DNA from: Streptomyces lincolnensis
GTDB taxonomy: Bacteria; Actinomycetota; Actinomycetes; Streptomycetales; Streptomycetaceae
Reading direction: 5' to 3'
Assembly: GCF_001685355.1 (NCBI RefSeq)
Contig: NZ_CP016438.1
Location: forward strand, 434,001-498,000
Length of the DNA stretch: 64,000 nucleotides
This document shows, in pieces, positions 1-8,510 of the stretch. Within the stretch, counting starts at the first letter, position 1; every line of letters starts with the position of its first letter. Position numbers and translations under genes: made by a program. Below the pieces are notes generated by a model. The model was not told the origin of the DNA, made no database searches, and was given only the letters and a program-made list of their open reading frames with translations.

Positions 1-977
1 ACACGGGCGGTCAGCTCCGGGTCGCCCAGTTGCTCGGCGGCCTCCACGGCGGCCAGCCGGTGGCGTCGGGCCGCTTCCAGGCCGCCGCCGCCGGTCACCG
101 CCAGATCGCGCATCAGACCGGCCGTCGACTCCAGCCGGGCCCGGGCCCGCGAGGGCACGACGCTCTCGTACGCCGCGGTCGCCCGGGCCCAGACCTGCGC
201 CGCCGAGTCGCCGAAGCCGGGATCGAGGTGGTGGGCGTGGCGCAGGACGTCCTCCTCCATACGGTTCAGCCGCGGGCCGGGGTCCACGCCCAGGTGCTCG
301 CGCAGCAGCTGCCGGGCGCGTCGGAGAACCGCCAGCGCGTCGGTCTGCCGTCCGGAGCGGTACAGGGCCAGGGCGAGCAGCTGCCAGGCGTCCTCCCGCC
401 AGGGGTGCTCCGCCACATGGGCGTCCAGGTCGGGCACCGCCTCCGCGGCCGCGCCGGACGCCATCCGGGCCTCGGCGCGGCGCTCGACGGCGGTCAGCCG
501 GAGCTCCGCGAGCCGGGAGCGTTCCGCACGGGCCCAGGGTTCCTCGGCGACGTCGGCGTAGGCGGGGCCGCGCCACAGCTCCAGGGCGGAGCCCAGGCCG
601 TCCACCGCCTCGGTGGGCGGGACGTGTGCGAGCGAGCCGACGAGGCGCTCGAAACGCCAGGCGTCGACGCTGTCGTGGTCGGCGCGCAGGGCGTAACCGG
701 GGCCTTCGGTGACCAGCAGCCGGGCCGGTGCCCGCGGGGGCCGTTCGGGTTCCAGGGAGCGCCGCAGCCCCGCGACGAAGGTCCGCACGGCGCTCACCGC
801 GTCCGCCGGGGGCTCCTCCCACAGGTCCGCCACCAGCCGGGCGACCGGTACGACCCGGCGCCGGGCCACCAGGAGGCGGGCCAGCACGGCGCGGTGCCGG
901 GGGCCCTTCAGGGCCAGAGGCGCGCCCGTGTCGTCCCAGGCGGCCACGGGGCCCAGCACCCCGAACTCCACTCGCAC
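1..977 (-). CDS. SARP/BTAD-family transcriptional regulator (partial)
   Basis: The gene runs off the left edge, so only its N-terminal part (about 325 residues) is visible. The protein opens with VRVEFGVLGPVAAWD, the usual start of AfsR/DnrI-type regulators. A winged-helix DNA-binding domain follows (about residues 15-95), then a BTAD helical domain with the typical WRGPAYADV, PWREDAWQLLALALYRSGRQ and LGVDPGP stretches (about 100-245). Sequence continues past the BTAD, so a larger AfsR-like protein is possible but its C-terminal part is outside the window. The GTG start is chosen because GAGGAAGG lies 12 nt upstream; the GTG two codons downstream is an alternative. Such proteins activate secondary metabolism or physiology genes; no target can be named from here. 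Confidence 0.85.
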   Translation of the reverse strand, partial: MRVEFGVLGPVAAWDDTGAPLALKGPRHRAVLARLLVARRRVVPVARLVADLWEEPPADAVSAVRTFVAGLRRSLEPERPPRAPARLLVTEGPGYALRADHDSVDAWRFERLVGSLAHVPPTEAVDGLGSALELWRGPAYADVAEEPWARAERSRLAELRLTAVERRAEARMASGAAAEAVPDLDAHVAEHPWREDAWQLLALALYRSGRQTDALAVLRRARQLLREHLGVDPGPRLNRMEEDVLRHAHHLDPGFGDSAAQVWARATAAYESVVPSRARARLESTAGLMRDLAVTGGGGLEAARRHRLAAVEAAEQLGDPELTAR

Positions 978-1099
978 GCCGTTCGTCGCCCTTCCTCACC
1001 GCTTGCCGTCGGCTCAACGTACACGCGTTCATCCGCTGCTCATCGGCGCCTCGGAGGCTGAGGGCACCGCACTCCGGACCGAACGAAAGGAGCCGAACC

Positions 1100-1978
1100 G
1101 TGGAACCGACCGTCCCGGGATTCGAGTACCACCGTGTGGAGGGCGCCGGGGGCGTCGCCCTCAATGTGGCCGTGGGAGGCCGGGGCACGCCCGTGGTCCT
1201 GCTGCACGGCTTCCCGCAGACCCACCTGATGTGGCGGCACGTCGCCGCGGACCTGGCGGCGGACCACACCGTCATCTGTCCCGACCTGCGCGGATACGGC
1301 GACAGCGACAAGCCGCGGGAGGACGGTCCCGACACCTACGCGAAGCGGACCATGGCCGCCGACGTCGTCGCCGTGGCCCGGCGGCTGGGCCACGAGCGGT
1401 TCGCGCTGGCCGGGCACGACCGCGGTGCCCTGGTGGCCTTCCGGGCGGGCCTCGACCATCCGGCCGCGATCAGCCACCTGGCCTGTCTGGACGTCCTGCC
1501 GACCCTGGACATGTGGGAGGCGTTGCGCGGGGCCGCGGCCGCCGTCGGCTTCCACCTCTACCTCATGGCCCAGCCGCCCGGCCTGCCCGAACAGATGATC
1601 ACCGCGAGTCCGGACGTCTTCTTCGGGCACTTCCTGGACCTGTGGGCCCAGGCTCCCGACGCCATCCCCTCCGACGTCCGGGCGGCCTATCTGCGCGCCT
1701 GCCGCGGGGCGGTGCCGTCGATCGTCGCCGACTACCGGGCCTCGGCGGGCATCGACGTCGCGCACGACACGGCCGACCGCGCCGCCGGGAGGCGGCTCAC
1801 CATGCCGGTGGCGGTGCTCCAGCAGGACTGGGGCGCGGCCCTCGGCTTCGACGCCGCCGCCCTGTGGGAGGCGTGGGCGTCGGACCTGCGGCACTCGACC
1901 GTGCCGTACGGGCACTTCATGGCGGAGGAGGCGCCGACGGACGTCGCCAAGGCGCTGCGTGAACTGATCGCGCGCTAG
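1100..1978 (+). CDS. alpha/beta hydrolase, haloacetate dehalogenase / epoxide hydrolase type
   Basis: A 292-residue cytosolic hydrolase. The oxyanion motif HGFPQT, the RGYGDSDKP strand and the nucleophile elbow GHDRGA (Asp near residue 107) place it with fluoroacetate dehalogenases and soluble epoxide hydrolases, where an Asp rather than a Ser attacks the substrate. The catalytic His is probably in PYGHF near residue 270. The GTG start follows AAAGGAG by 7 nt, and the N-terminus EPTVPGFEYHRVEGAG is typical of the family; reading further upstream gives Arg/Pro-rich sequence unlike a domain. It is divergent from the SARP gene with about 120 bp between them. The true substrate (halide, epoxide or ester) cannot be told from sequence. 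Confidence 0.85.
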   Translation: MEPTVPGFEYHRVEGAGGVALNVAVGGRGTPVVLLHGFPQTHLMWRHVAADLAADHTVICPDLRGYGDSDKPREDGPDTYAKRTMAADVVAVARRLGHERFALAGHDRGALVAFRAGLDHPAAISHLACLDVLPTLDMWEALRGAAAAVGFHLYLMAQPPGLPEQMITASPDVFFGHFLDLWAQAPDAIPSDVRAAYLRACRGAVPSIVADYRASAGIDVAHDTADRAAGRRLTMPVAVLQQDWGAALGFDAAALWEAWASDLRHSTVPYGHFMAEEAPTDVAKALRELIAR

Positions 1979-1999
1979 GTCGTCTCGCTCCAGCACGTG

Positions 2000-2040
2000 C
2001 CGAAGGCCCGGCCGAGTCTCATCGGTGGCCGGGCCTTCGG
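2000..2040. terminator. Bidirectional terminator hairpin
   Basis: A perfect 14-bp inverted repeat, CCGAAGGCCCGGCC at 2000-2013 and its complement at 2027-2040, with a 13-nt loop. It sits between the convergent hydrolase (stop at 1978) and the small minus-strand gene (stop at 2053). There is no T-tract, as is common for Streptomyces terminators. Confidence 0.75.
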
Positions 2041-2052
2041 GGCGGAGCGGTG

Positions 2053-2289
2053 TCAGTTGCCGTCGAGTCGTGCCCGCAGGAGCTTCTTGCCCAGTGCGGC
2101 GCCCTTGCGGCTGTCGGCCTGGGCCTTGCGGAACAGGTCGGCGACCTCGGTGTCCTTCTCGCGGTCGGCGTCCTGGATGTAGCTCTCCAGGCGCAGCGCG
2201 TTGTTCAGGCACGCCTCGACATACCAGATCAGGTTGTAGTCCTTGTCCGGCGTTCCGGTCACGCCGCCGGTCTCCGTGCTGCTGGTCAT
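2053..2289 (-). CDS. Small conserved hypothetical protein, 78 aa
   Basis: A charged, mostly helical protein with no signal or membrane segment. It begins MTSSTETGGVTGTPDKDYN and continues with a probable helical hairpin rich in Leu, Lys, Asp and Glu. I recall similar proteins of this size in streptomycetes without known function. A strong ribosome site (GGAGGAGG) precedes the ATG by 6 nt. A candidate stress-sigma promoter lies about 40 bp upstream, so it may be a general-stress protein; that is inference. It ends at a strong hairpin shared with the convergent hydrolase. Confidence 0.75.
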   Translation of the reverse strand: MTSSTETGGVTGTPDKDYNLIWYVEACLNNALRLESYIQDADREKDTEVADLFRKAQADSRKGAALGKKLLRARLDGN

Positions 2290-2329
2290 TCCGGCCTCCT
2301 CCAGCGCTTGTCGTTCCGGAGCCGGACGA

Positions 2330-2354
2330 GTACCCGTCCGACCGGGGACGGAAC
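2330..2354 (-). promoter_or_regulatory. Candidate SigB-like promoter for the 78-aa gene
   Basis: Read on the minus strand, GTTCC (complement of 2350-2354) is followed at 16-nt spacing after GTT by GGGTAC (complement of 2330-2335). This resembles the Streptomyces SigB-type consensus GNNTN(14-16)GGGTAC. It lies about 40 nt upstream of the ATG. The rest of 2355-2532 has no gene; it holds short AT-richer sequence around 2468-2500 and nothing else that I recognise. Confidence 0.4.
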
Positions 2355-2532
2355 ACCCCGGAAGGCCGCGCGTCCCGGGCGGTCCGCCACGACGGCCGCG
2401 CCGATGGCGGGCATGCGTCGCGGGGACGCGACCGGTCCCCCGTTCCGGTCGTGCCCCCGCGGTGCGTAGAACTTACGTCTTAAAACGAACCGTTGGGAAT
2501 CGTGTCGGTGCCCGCTGCGCCCGTGTGAGGGC

Positions 2533-4077
2533 TCACCCGTGCACAGGTGCGTCCGGATGGTCCGGTTTCGCCGGGCCGAGGGCGGGTGGCTGGAGATCGC
2601 CTACGGCGAGATGGGCGAGGACGACCTCGTAGAGGTCGCTGCCGGCGGCCAGAAGTTGCCGTTCGAGTACGGGTTCCGCGCTGCGGACGTGCTCGCGGAC
2701 GGTCTGGGCGTGCATGCCGAGGATCTGCGCGGTCCGTTCGGAGTTGCCGCCGGCGGCGATCCAGGTGCGCAGTGTCCGGCGCAGGTCGCGGGTGTCCGCG
2801 TCCAGCCGCGCCAGCAGCTCGTGCGCCCAGCTCTGCACCGCGGGCCCGGCCATCAGGTCGCCGAGCAGGACCCGGGGCGTCTCTTCCCAGGTGCCCTCGG
2901 CCGCTGTTCCGTCGAGGCCGACCTGGTGGTTCAGGGCCAGGTGGGCGACGGCGCGGACGGTGAGGTCGGAGAAGTCGGTGCGCAGCAGGCCCTCGACGCG
3001 TTCCATGCGGGCCCGCACGGTGTTGCGGCTGACGCCGAGGACCTTCGCCGCGCTGACGGCGGTGAACTCCAGCCCCAGCCGTGTGGTGGCGAGGAGTTCG
3101 GCCCGCGTGTGGTGGGCCAGGGTGTCGAGCGGCCGCAGGGCGCGGGCGGTCCACTCGCGCAGCGCGACCGGGTCCATCAGGCGTTCGGGGTGGGTGCGTT
3201 CGGCGTACACCGCGGCCTTGTCCGGCCGGAAGTGCGCGACCGCCAGGGCGCTGACGGCCTGTCCGTAGGCGGTGGCGGTCCGCGCCAGGCTCTGGCGGCT
3301 GCTGCCCCCGACGAACATGCCCGGCTGCCGGCCGACCAGCGTCCGCAGGGCCTGCCCCTCGGCCTCGCCGGGCGCAACGACGATCACATGCTCGTCCACG
3401 GCGGGGCAGCGCACTACCAGGGCCTGTTCCGCCGTCATGTCGAGGCAGTCCTCGACGAGCCGGTCGCGTTGGCCGGCCTCGCACTCCAGGACGTAGACGC
3501 AGGCCGTGTCGGTGTCGAGCAGCCCGGGCCACAGCCCCGCGGCGACGCGCCGCGCCGACACGGTGTCCTCCACCATGAGCAGTTGCAGGATCGCCAGCCG
3601 CAGATCGGACGCCGCCCGCCGCAGGCGGTCCCCGGTGGCGGTCGTCTCGCCCGCCTGGAGCAGCACCTCGACGATCTGGGCGGTGTGCAGGACGATCTCG
3701 GAGGCGCGACGGTCCAGCGGTGTCGGGCGGGACACGGCGAGGACACAGGCCGCGGCCGGCTGCGGGCGCTCCACCCGGACCAGGCGCAGGCACCGCTCCT
3801 CGTCCTCCCAGGAGGCGGAGGCGATACGGCCCGTCACAAGGTCCGCGAACAGGTCCTCGGCCATGGTGATCCGGGTGCCGGCGATCAGGGCGCCGGTCTC
3901 GTCCTGGAGGGAGACCGTCCCGCGCACGGTGCCGGCGAGCCAGGCGACGACCCGGCCGACGTCACGCCCGGTCGGCCGCAGATGGTCGAGCAGTTCCCAC
4001 GCCCACGCTCTGTCGGCGGTGGTCGCCGCGGTGCTCTCCCCCTCCGTACGACGGAACCCGTCCTTTCGGCCAGACAT
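2533..4077 (-). CDS. PucR-type helix-turn-helix regulator with two C-terminal HTHs
   Basis: A 514-residue cytosolic protein. The N-terminal and central thirds look like a GAF/PucR-like sensory region without recognisable ligand residues. The C-terminal third carries two PucR-type HTH units: SAAKVLGVSRNTVRARMERV (about residue 340) and a second, degenerate one, NSERTAQILGMHAQTVREHV (about 450). PucR/CdaR proteins normally carry one, so the duplication is unusual but occurs in actinobacteria. The ATG follows GAGGAGAAGG. No clear target lies next to it: downstream is the 78-aa gene, upstream are GNAT and MerR genes on the same strand. Confidence 0.8.
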   Translation of the reverse strand: MSGRKDGFRRTEGESTAATTADRAWAWELLDHLRPTGRDVGRVVAWLAGTVRGTVSLQDETGALIAGTRITMAEDLFADLVTGRIASASWEDEERCLRLVRVERPQPAAACVLAVSRPTPLDRRASEIVLHTAQIVEVLLQAGETTATGDRLRRAASDLRLAILQLLMVEDTVSARRVAAGLWPGLLDTDTACVYVLECEAGQRDRLVEDCLDMTAEQALVVRCPAVDEHVIVVAPGEAEGQALRTLVGRQPGMFVGGSSRQSLARTATAYGQAVSALAVAHFRPDKAAVYAERTHPERLMDPVALREWTARALRPLDTLAHHTRAELLATTRLGLEFTAVSAAKVLGVSRNTVRARMERVEGLLRTDFSDLTVRAVAHLALNHQVGLDGTAAEGTWEETPRVLLGDLMAGPAVQSWAHELLARLDADTRDLRRTLRTWIAAGGNSERTAQILGMHAQTVREHVRSAEPVLERQLLAAGSDLYEVVLAHLAVGDLQPPALGPAKPDHPDAPVHG

Positions 4078-4128
4078 CTCGGCCTTCTCCTCGCCCCTCG
4101 CTCATGCGTACCACTCGGGGACGTTACC

Positions 4129-4779
4129 TCACGCCCGCGGGCCGGGCGCCCGGCCCGCACCCTCGCTCCCGTCGCGGACGCGGACGTGCCGGTGACCGTC
4201 GCGCGGGAAGGCGGGCGGGGCTGCGGGCATGACCTCGGCGAAGAGGTACCCGCACTTGTCGGCGACCCGGCAGGAGGCCGTGTTGTCGATCCGGTGCATC
4301 AGGTCGAGACGGGGCACTTCGTCCGCCGTGAAGGCGGTGAAGGCCCAGTCCGTCAGCGCCTGGAGCGCCCGGGGAGCCACGCCCCGGCCGCGTGCGTGCG
4401 CGGCGGTCCAGTAGCCGACCTCGGCACTCCCCGCCTCCGGTTTGAGAACGGCATGCCCGACCAAGGTGCCGCCCGGCGCCCGCCCGTCCTCCTCGACCAC
4501 CGCGAACGCGTACCGCTGCCCCGCCTCCCAGCCCTGTTGCTGCCCGCGCACCCAGCGCACGGCAGCCGGCTCGTCCTGCGGCCCGGGACTCGTCCATCGG
4601 CGCAGGGCGTCGTCGTCCCGGTACACGGCCACCAACGCGGGCGCGTCCGCCTCCCGCCACGGCCGCAGCGCGAGGGCGGGCGCGGTCGCGGTGGCGGGGG
4701 CTTCCAGTCGTACGGCTGGAATGTCCATGATCTTCACCGGCACAGGGTAGGTGGCGGCGCCCCTCTCCTGTGCTGTCAT
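4129..4779 (-). CDS. GNAT-family N-acetyltransferase
   Basis: A 216-residue acetyltransferase of the RimJ/RimL-like branch: LRPWREADAPALVAVYRDDD at the start, the acetyl-CoA loop region VGYWTAAHARGRGVAPRAL (about residue 120) and a C-terminal RIDNTASCRVADKCGYLF strand typical of the fold. The ATG at 4779 overlaps the MerR stop as ATGA, so the two genes are translationally coupled. A second in-frame ATG at 4729 (MDIPAVRLEAP) also fits the family's usual N-terminus. Co-transcription with a MerR regulator suggests a resistance or stress role for the acetylation; the substrate is unknown. Confidence 0.85.
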   Translation of the reverse strand: MTAQERGAATYPVPVKIMDIPAVRLEAPATATAPALALRPWREADAPALVAVYRDDDALRRWTSPGPQDEPAAVRWVRGQQQGWEAGQRYAFAVVEEDGRAPGGTLVGHAVLKPEAGSAEVGYWTAAHARGRGVAPRALQALTDWAFTAFTADEVPRLDLMHRIDNTASCRVADKCGYLFAEVMPAAPPAFPRDGHRHVRVRDGSEGAGRAPGPRA

Positions 4780-5708
4780 CCGGCGATCCGTGCGCGCAGG
4801 GCGGTGACCGTCCAGTCGAGCATCGGTGCCCGGCGGCGGGGTGGGGGCCAGCCGTTGACGACGGCGAGCAGGTCGAAGTACCGGTCCGTGCGCGGGGCGT
4901 TGGCGTCCTCCAGGCGCCGCACCAGGTGGCGGCGGAGGTCGCCGTCGTCCGGGCGGCCGAGAGCGCGGGCGCAGTCCGCGGTGAGGGCGGCGACCACGGG
5001 GTCGGCCTGCCGCGATCGCGGCGGGATCTTCGAGGCCACGGCGTCCTCCGTCCGGTCGTGGGCGAGGGCCACCACATCGGGGCGCGGGGGGCCGGGAGGG
5101 CCGGGTTGCGGGTGGTCCGCGTGGCTGGCGGCCATGCGGCGCACACCGGAGCGGAAGTCCGGGTCGAGGGTGAGCTCGGCCAGCTCCACCCACGCCTCGA
5201 TCTGTTCCTCCGAGGGGCTGTCCGGGAGGTCGGGGGTCATCGAGCAGCGGATCGCCTCGCGGCCGGGCACGTCACCGAGCACCGCGTCGAGGAACTCGCC
5301 GACGAGGTGGGCGCGTTCCGCCGCGGACAGCCGGGCCAGGTCATGCATGCGTCGTGTCTCCTCGGGGGTGGGGCCGCGCCGGGCCACGGCGGTGAGGACG
5401 GAGCGGCGCAGGCGCAGGATGCGGATCTGTGCCTCCAGCGCGGCGGCGTGCCCGGCCGCGACCTCACCGAGCGTCAACTCCCGGTCCACGACCTGCCGGA
5501 TCGCGTCGAGGCCGAGACCCAGCTCGCGCAACGTCCGTACGAAGGCCAGCCGGGCCACCGCGTCCGGGCCGTAGCGGCGATATCCGGCGGAGGTGCGTGC
5601 GGCCGGTGCGACGATGCCGCGGTCCGAGTAGAGGCGGACGGTCTTCACCGTCAGCCCGGTGCGCCTGGCCAGTTCGCCGATGGAGCAGAGTGTGTCGCCG
5701 TCGTCCAT
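4776..5708 (-). CDS. MerR-family transcriptional regulator
   Basis: A 310-residue regulator. The first 70 residues form the MerR winged helix (SIGELARRTGLTVKTVRLYSDRG...SAGYRRYGPD), followed by the dimerisation helix (about 70-115). A long C-terminal domain of unknown ligand resembles those in thiostrepton- or drug-sensing MerR proteins; no Cys pair typical of metal sensors is seen in the right place. The start is an ATG 12 nt downstream of a probable -10 box, implying a leaderless or nearly leaderless mRNA. The gene is first in an operon with the GNAT gene and is probably autoregulated through the inverted repeat just upstream. Confidence 0.9.
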   Translation of the reverse strand: MDDGDTLCSIGELARRTGLTVKTVRLYSDRGIVAPAARTSAGYRRYGPDAVARLAFVRTLRELGLGLDAIRQVVDRELTLGEVAAGHAAALEAQIRILRLRRSVLTAVARRGPTPEETRRMHDLARLSAAERAHLVGEFLDAVLGDVPGREAIRCSMTPDLPDSPSEEQIEAWVELAELTLDPDFRSGVRRMAASHADHPQPGPPGPPRPDVVALAHDRTEDAVASKIPPRSRQADPVVAALTADCARALGRPDDGDLRRHLVRRLEDANAPRTDRYFDLLAVVNGWPPPRRRAPMLDWTVTALRARIAG

Positions 5709-5716
5709 GCCCCCAC

Positions 5717-5746
5717 CTTGATGTCTCCCCCTGCGGGAGACTCAAG
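5717..5746 (-). promoter_or_regulatory. MerR-type promoter/operator with 19-bp spacer
   Basis: On the minus strand TTGAGT and CAAGGT are separated by 19 bp, the long spacer that marks MerR-controlled promoters. The spacer holds the inverted repeat GTCTCCC-n-GGGAGAC, and outer arms CTTGA/TCAAG extend it to about 30 bp. The -10 box ends only a few bases before the MerR ATG. Confidence 0.7.
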
Positions 5747-5844
5747 TGTCCGTCCTGCCGGCGGTCCGGGCCGCCGCCCCGGTGCCCGTGCCGGCCGCGC
5801 GGGCCCTGCGCGCCGCCGCCCCGCCCACGGCATAAGCTCGGCGG

Positions 5845-6465
5845 ATGGCGAAGTACTTCGACGTGCACCCCGACAACCCCCAGCCGCGCACCATCTCCCA
5901 GGTCGCCGAGAGCGTCCGTTCGGGGGCTCTGATCGCGTATCCGACGGACTCCTGCTACGCGCTCGGCTGCCGGCTGGGCAGCCGTGACGGTATCGATCGG
6001 ATCCGGACGATCCGGAAGCTGGACGACCGGCACCACTTCACGCTGGTCTGCCAGGACTTCGCGCAGCTCGGCCAGTTCGTCCGGGTCGACAACGACGTGT
6101 TCCGGGCGATCAAGGCGTCGACGCCGGGCAGTTACACGTTCATCCTGCCGGCGACGAAGGAGGTGCCGCGCATGCTCCAGCATCCCAGGAAGAAGACCGT
6201 GGGCGTGCGCATCCCCGACCATGTCGTCACCCAGGCGCTGCTCGCCGAGCTCGGTGAGCCGCTGCTGTCCAGCACGCTGCTCCTGCCGGACGAGGAGGAG
6301 CCGATGACACAGGGCTGGGAGATCAAGGACCGGCTCGACCACGTGCTGGACGGGGTGGTCGACTCCGGGGACTGCGGCACCGAGCCGACGACGGTCATCG
6401 ACTTCTCCGGCGGCGAGGCCGAGATCGTGCGGCGCGGAGCGGGTGACGTCTCCCGGTTCGAGTAA
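5845..6465 (+). CDS. Sua5/YciO/YrdC-family protein
   Basis: A 206-residue cytosolic protein. The N-terminal core SGALIAYPTDSCYALGC and the basic loop TIRKLDDRHHFTLVCQDF carry the nucleotide-binding signatures of the YrdC fold; the middle has LPATKEVPRMLQHPRKKTVGVRIP and SSTLLLPDEE. In the family this fold makes threonylcarbamoyl-AMP for tRNA t6A37. The length and the FDVHPDNPQPRTI start match the YciO branch, whose role is less certain than that of TsaC/Sua5, and a genome usually carries a separate TsaC. It is divergent from the MerR operon and appears monocistronic. Confidence 0.85.
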   Translation: MAKYFDVHPDNPQPRTISQVAESVRSGALIAYPTDSCYALGCRLGSRDGIDRIRTIRKLDDRHHFTLVCQDFAQLGQFVRVDNDVFRAIKASTPGSYTFILPATKEVPRMLQHPRKKTVGVRIPDHVVTQALLAELGEPLLSSTLLLPDEEEPMTQGWEIKDRLDHVLDGVVDSGDCGTEPTTVIDFSGGEAEIVRRGAGDVSRFE

Positions 6466-6588
6466 TCCGCAGGTCAAACGGAGGGGGCCTGTCACGCCAC
6501 GGTGGATGGTGCCTGCAAGCATGTCGCCGGTGGCCCGGTCCCGCCGGGCCGCGACCTGCTCGTGGCCACTGCGCAGAGAGGCGATGCC

Positions 6589-7344
6589 ATGACCTCCGTA
6601 CAGACGACAACCGTGGACATACCGACCGAGGACGGCGTCGCCGACGCCTATGTGGCGCACCCCGGCGACGGGAGCCCGCACCCGGCGGTCCTGCTGTACA
6701 TGGACGCGTTCGGTCTGCGCCCGCAGCTGCGGTCCATGGCCGACCGGCTGGCCGAGGCCGGATACACCGTGCTGGTGCCCAACGTCTTCTACCGTCACGG
6801 CCGGGCACCGCTGTTCGACCTGCCGGAGTTCATCGACCCCGGAGCGCGTCCGGAGATCTTCGAACGGATCGGCCCCGTCATGCAGGCGCTGACCCCGGAA
6901 CTGGCGATGCGGGACGCGGAAGCGTATCTGCGGTGGCTGGCCGACTCCCCGGTGGCCGCGGACGGTCCGGTCGCGCTCACCGGTTACTGCATGGGCGCGC
7001 GGCTCGCCCTGTTGACCGCCGGCACCTACCCGGAGCGGGTCGCGGCCGCGGCCGGGTTCCACGGCGGGCGGCTGGCGACCGACGCCCCGGACAGCCCGCA
7101 CCTGGTGGCCGGCAAGGTCACCGCCGAACTGTACTTCGGGCACGCCGACGAGGACCCGTCCCTGCCCGCCGAGCAGATCGACCGCCTGGAGCAGGCACTC
7201 ACCGCCGCCGGTGTCCGCCACACCTGCGAGGTCTACTCCGGCGCGCACCACGGCTACACCCAGGCCGACACCGCCTCCTACGACCGCGAGGGCGACGAGC
7301 GGCACTGGGCCGCCCTGCTGGACCTGCTGAAGCGCACGTTCTGA
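6589..7344 (+). CDS. Dienelactone hydrolase family protein
   Basis: A 251-residue alpha/beta hydrolase. The nucleophile is the Cys of GYCMGARL (about residue 133), with Asp in HADEDPSLP (about 186) and His in SGAHHGYTQ (about 219), the Cys-Asp-His triad of dienelactone hydrolases. The ATG is preceded by AGAGAGG; sequence upstream of it (from 6502) lacks family similarity. These enzymes open lactones in aromatic ring catabolism, but many members are general esterases, and there are no catechol-pathway genes here. It ends at a strong intrinsic terminator. Confidence 0.85.
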   Translation: MTSVQTTTVDIPTEDGVADAYVAHPGDGSPHPAVLLYMDAFGLRPQLRSMADRLAEAGYTVLVPNVFYRHGRAPLFDLPEFIDPGARPEIFERIGPVMQALTPELAMRDAEAYLRWLADSPVAADGPVALTGYCMGARLALLTAGTYPERVAAAAGFHGGRLATDAPDSPHLVAGKVTAELYFGHADEDPSLPAEQIDRLEQALTAAGVRHTCEVYSGAHHGYTQADTASYDREGDERHWAALLDLLKRTF

Positions 7345-7355
7345 CCGGTTCGCCA

Positions 7356-7410
7356 GGCCCGCCCCGTGGCACGTGCATACCGCACGCGTCCTCGGGGCGG
7401 GCCGTTTTTT
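7356..7410 (+). terminator. Intrinsic terminator with U-tract
   Basis: An 11-bp perfect stem, GGCCCGCCCCG (7356-7366) with CGGGGCGGGCC (7393-7403), followed by G and six T residues (7405-7410). A real U-tract is uncommon in this genome. It terminates the dienelactone hydrolase gene. The next 160 bp up to the MHYT gene are AT-richer and probably hold its promoter. Confidence 0.85.
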
Positions 7411-7571
7411 GAACAGTCGTCAATATCTGGCCGGAACTCATTCCTGTGTGACCGAAGTGAATCCCTGCGACTTCAGAGTTCGTCTCTTACCGCCGGTAGG
7501 GCCTTGCTTTACGCGGCCTTGACCCGTAGACCTGCCCCCACAAACAGCCGTGACTCGGGGGGAGTTCGCGT

Positions 7572-8510
7572 ATGGAAGGCACGGTGGACGGGTTCCGCTA
7601 CGGGGTGGTGACACCCGTGGCGGCCTATCTCATGGCGTGCCTGGGAGGGGCTCTGGGGTTGCGCTGCATCGTCCGGACCCTGCTGGACACGCAGTCCTGG
7701 AAGGCCGGATGGCTGGCGCTGGGCGCCGCCTCGATCGGCTGCGGCATCTGGACCATGCACTTCATCGCCATGATCGGCTTCCAGGTCGAGGAGACCAGGG
7801 TCCGGTACGACGCGAGCCTGACGGTGCTGAGTCTCGCCGTGGCGATCGTGGTGGTGGGCATCGGCGTGTTCATCGTGGGCTATCGCGGGGCGAGCAGGGG
7901 CACGCTGATCCTGGCGGGCGTCATCACCGGCCTCGGTGTCGCCGCCATGCACTACCTCGGCATGGCGGCCATGCACCTCAACGGCGAGATCAACTACTCC
8001 CCGGGGGTCGTCGCGCTCTCGGTGCTGATCGCGATCGTCGCCGCGACCGCGGCTCTGTGGGCGGCCGTGTCGATCCGGGGGTTCCTGACGAGTCTCGGGG
8101 CCAGCCTGATCATGGGTGTGGCCGTGTCCGGGATGCACTACACCGCGATGGCCGCCGTCAGCGTCCACGTCCACAACAAGGGCGGCGGGACCTGGGCGGG
8201 CGACTCGCCCACCTCGCTGTTGCTGCCCATGCTGCTGGGGCCGATCATCTTCCTCGTCCTGGCGGGCGTGGTCGTGATGTTCGACCCGCTACTGGTCCTG
8301 GGCGACGGCGACTGGACCCGCGGCGAACCACGCCGGAACGCAGCCGCGGAGGCCGCGCCCGACACACCCGCCACCCTCTTCGGCACCCCCGCCCCGACCG
8401 ACTCCACCCGCGCCGAACCGACCGGACCGCCACGGCACAACGCCACGGCGGGCCACGCCCGCGCCTCCCAGGACCCGAGGTGGGCCTCGGCCCGCTCCCG
8501 GGAGGGGTGA
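7572..8510 (+). CDS. MHYT-domain integral membrane sensor
   Basis: A 312-residue membrane protein with about seven transmembrane helices over the first 240 residues. It carries the three repeated signatures of the MHYT domain: WTMHFIAM, AMHYLGM and GMHYTAM, whose His/Met residues are thought to bind a metal (copper) and sense a diatomic gas or redox state. The C-terminal 70 residues are hydrophilic, Pro/Ala/Thr-rich and apparently unstructured; there is no GGDEF, EAL or kinase domain, so any output partner is elsewhere. The ATG follows GGGGGGAG by 8 nt. Downstream lies a 420-bp repeat region without genes. Confidence 0.9.
   Translation: MEGTVDGFRYGVVTPVAAYLMACLGGALGLRCIVRTLLDTQSWKAGWLALGAASIGCGIWTMHFIAMIGFQVEETRVRYDASLTVLSLAVAIVVVGIGVFIVGYRGASRGTLILAGVITGLGVAAMHYLGMAAMHLNGEINYSPGVVALSVLIAIVAATAALWAAVSIRGFLTSLGASLIMGVAVSGMHYTAMAAVSVHVHNKGGGTWAGDSPTSLLLPMLLGPIIFLVLAGVVVMFDPLLVLGDGDWTRGEPRRNAAAEAAPDTPATLFGTPAPTDSTRAEPTGPPRHNATAGHARASQDPRWASARSREG

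Noticed and set aside
2539..5574. A 1011-codon plus-strand frame spanning the PucR, GNAT and MerR genes
   Set aside because: It is antisense to three genes with clear domains and reads as Arg/Gly/Pro-rich sequence, a usual effect of high GC on the opposite strand.
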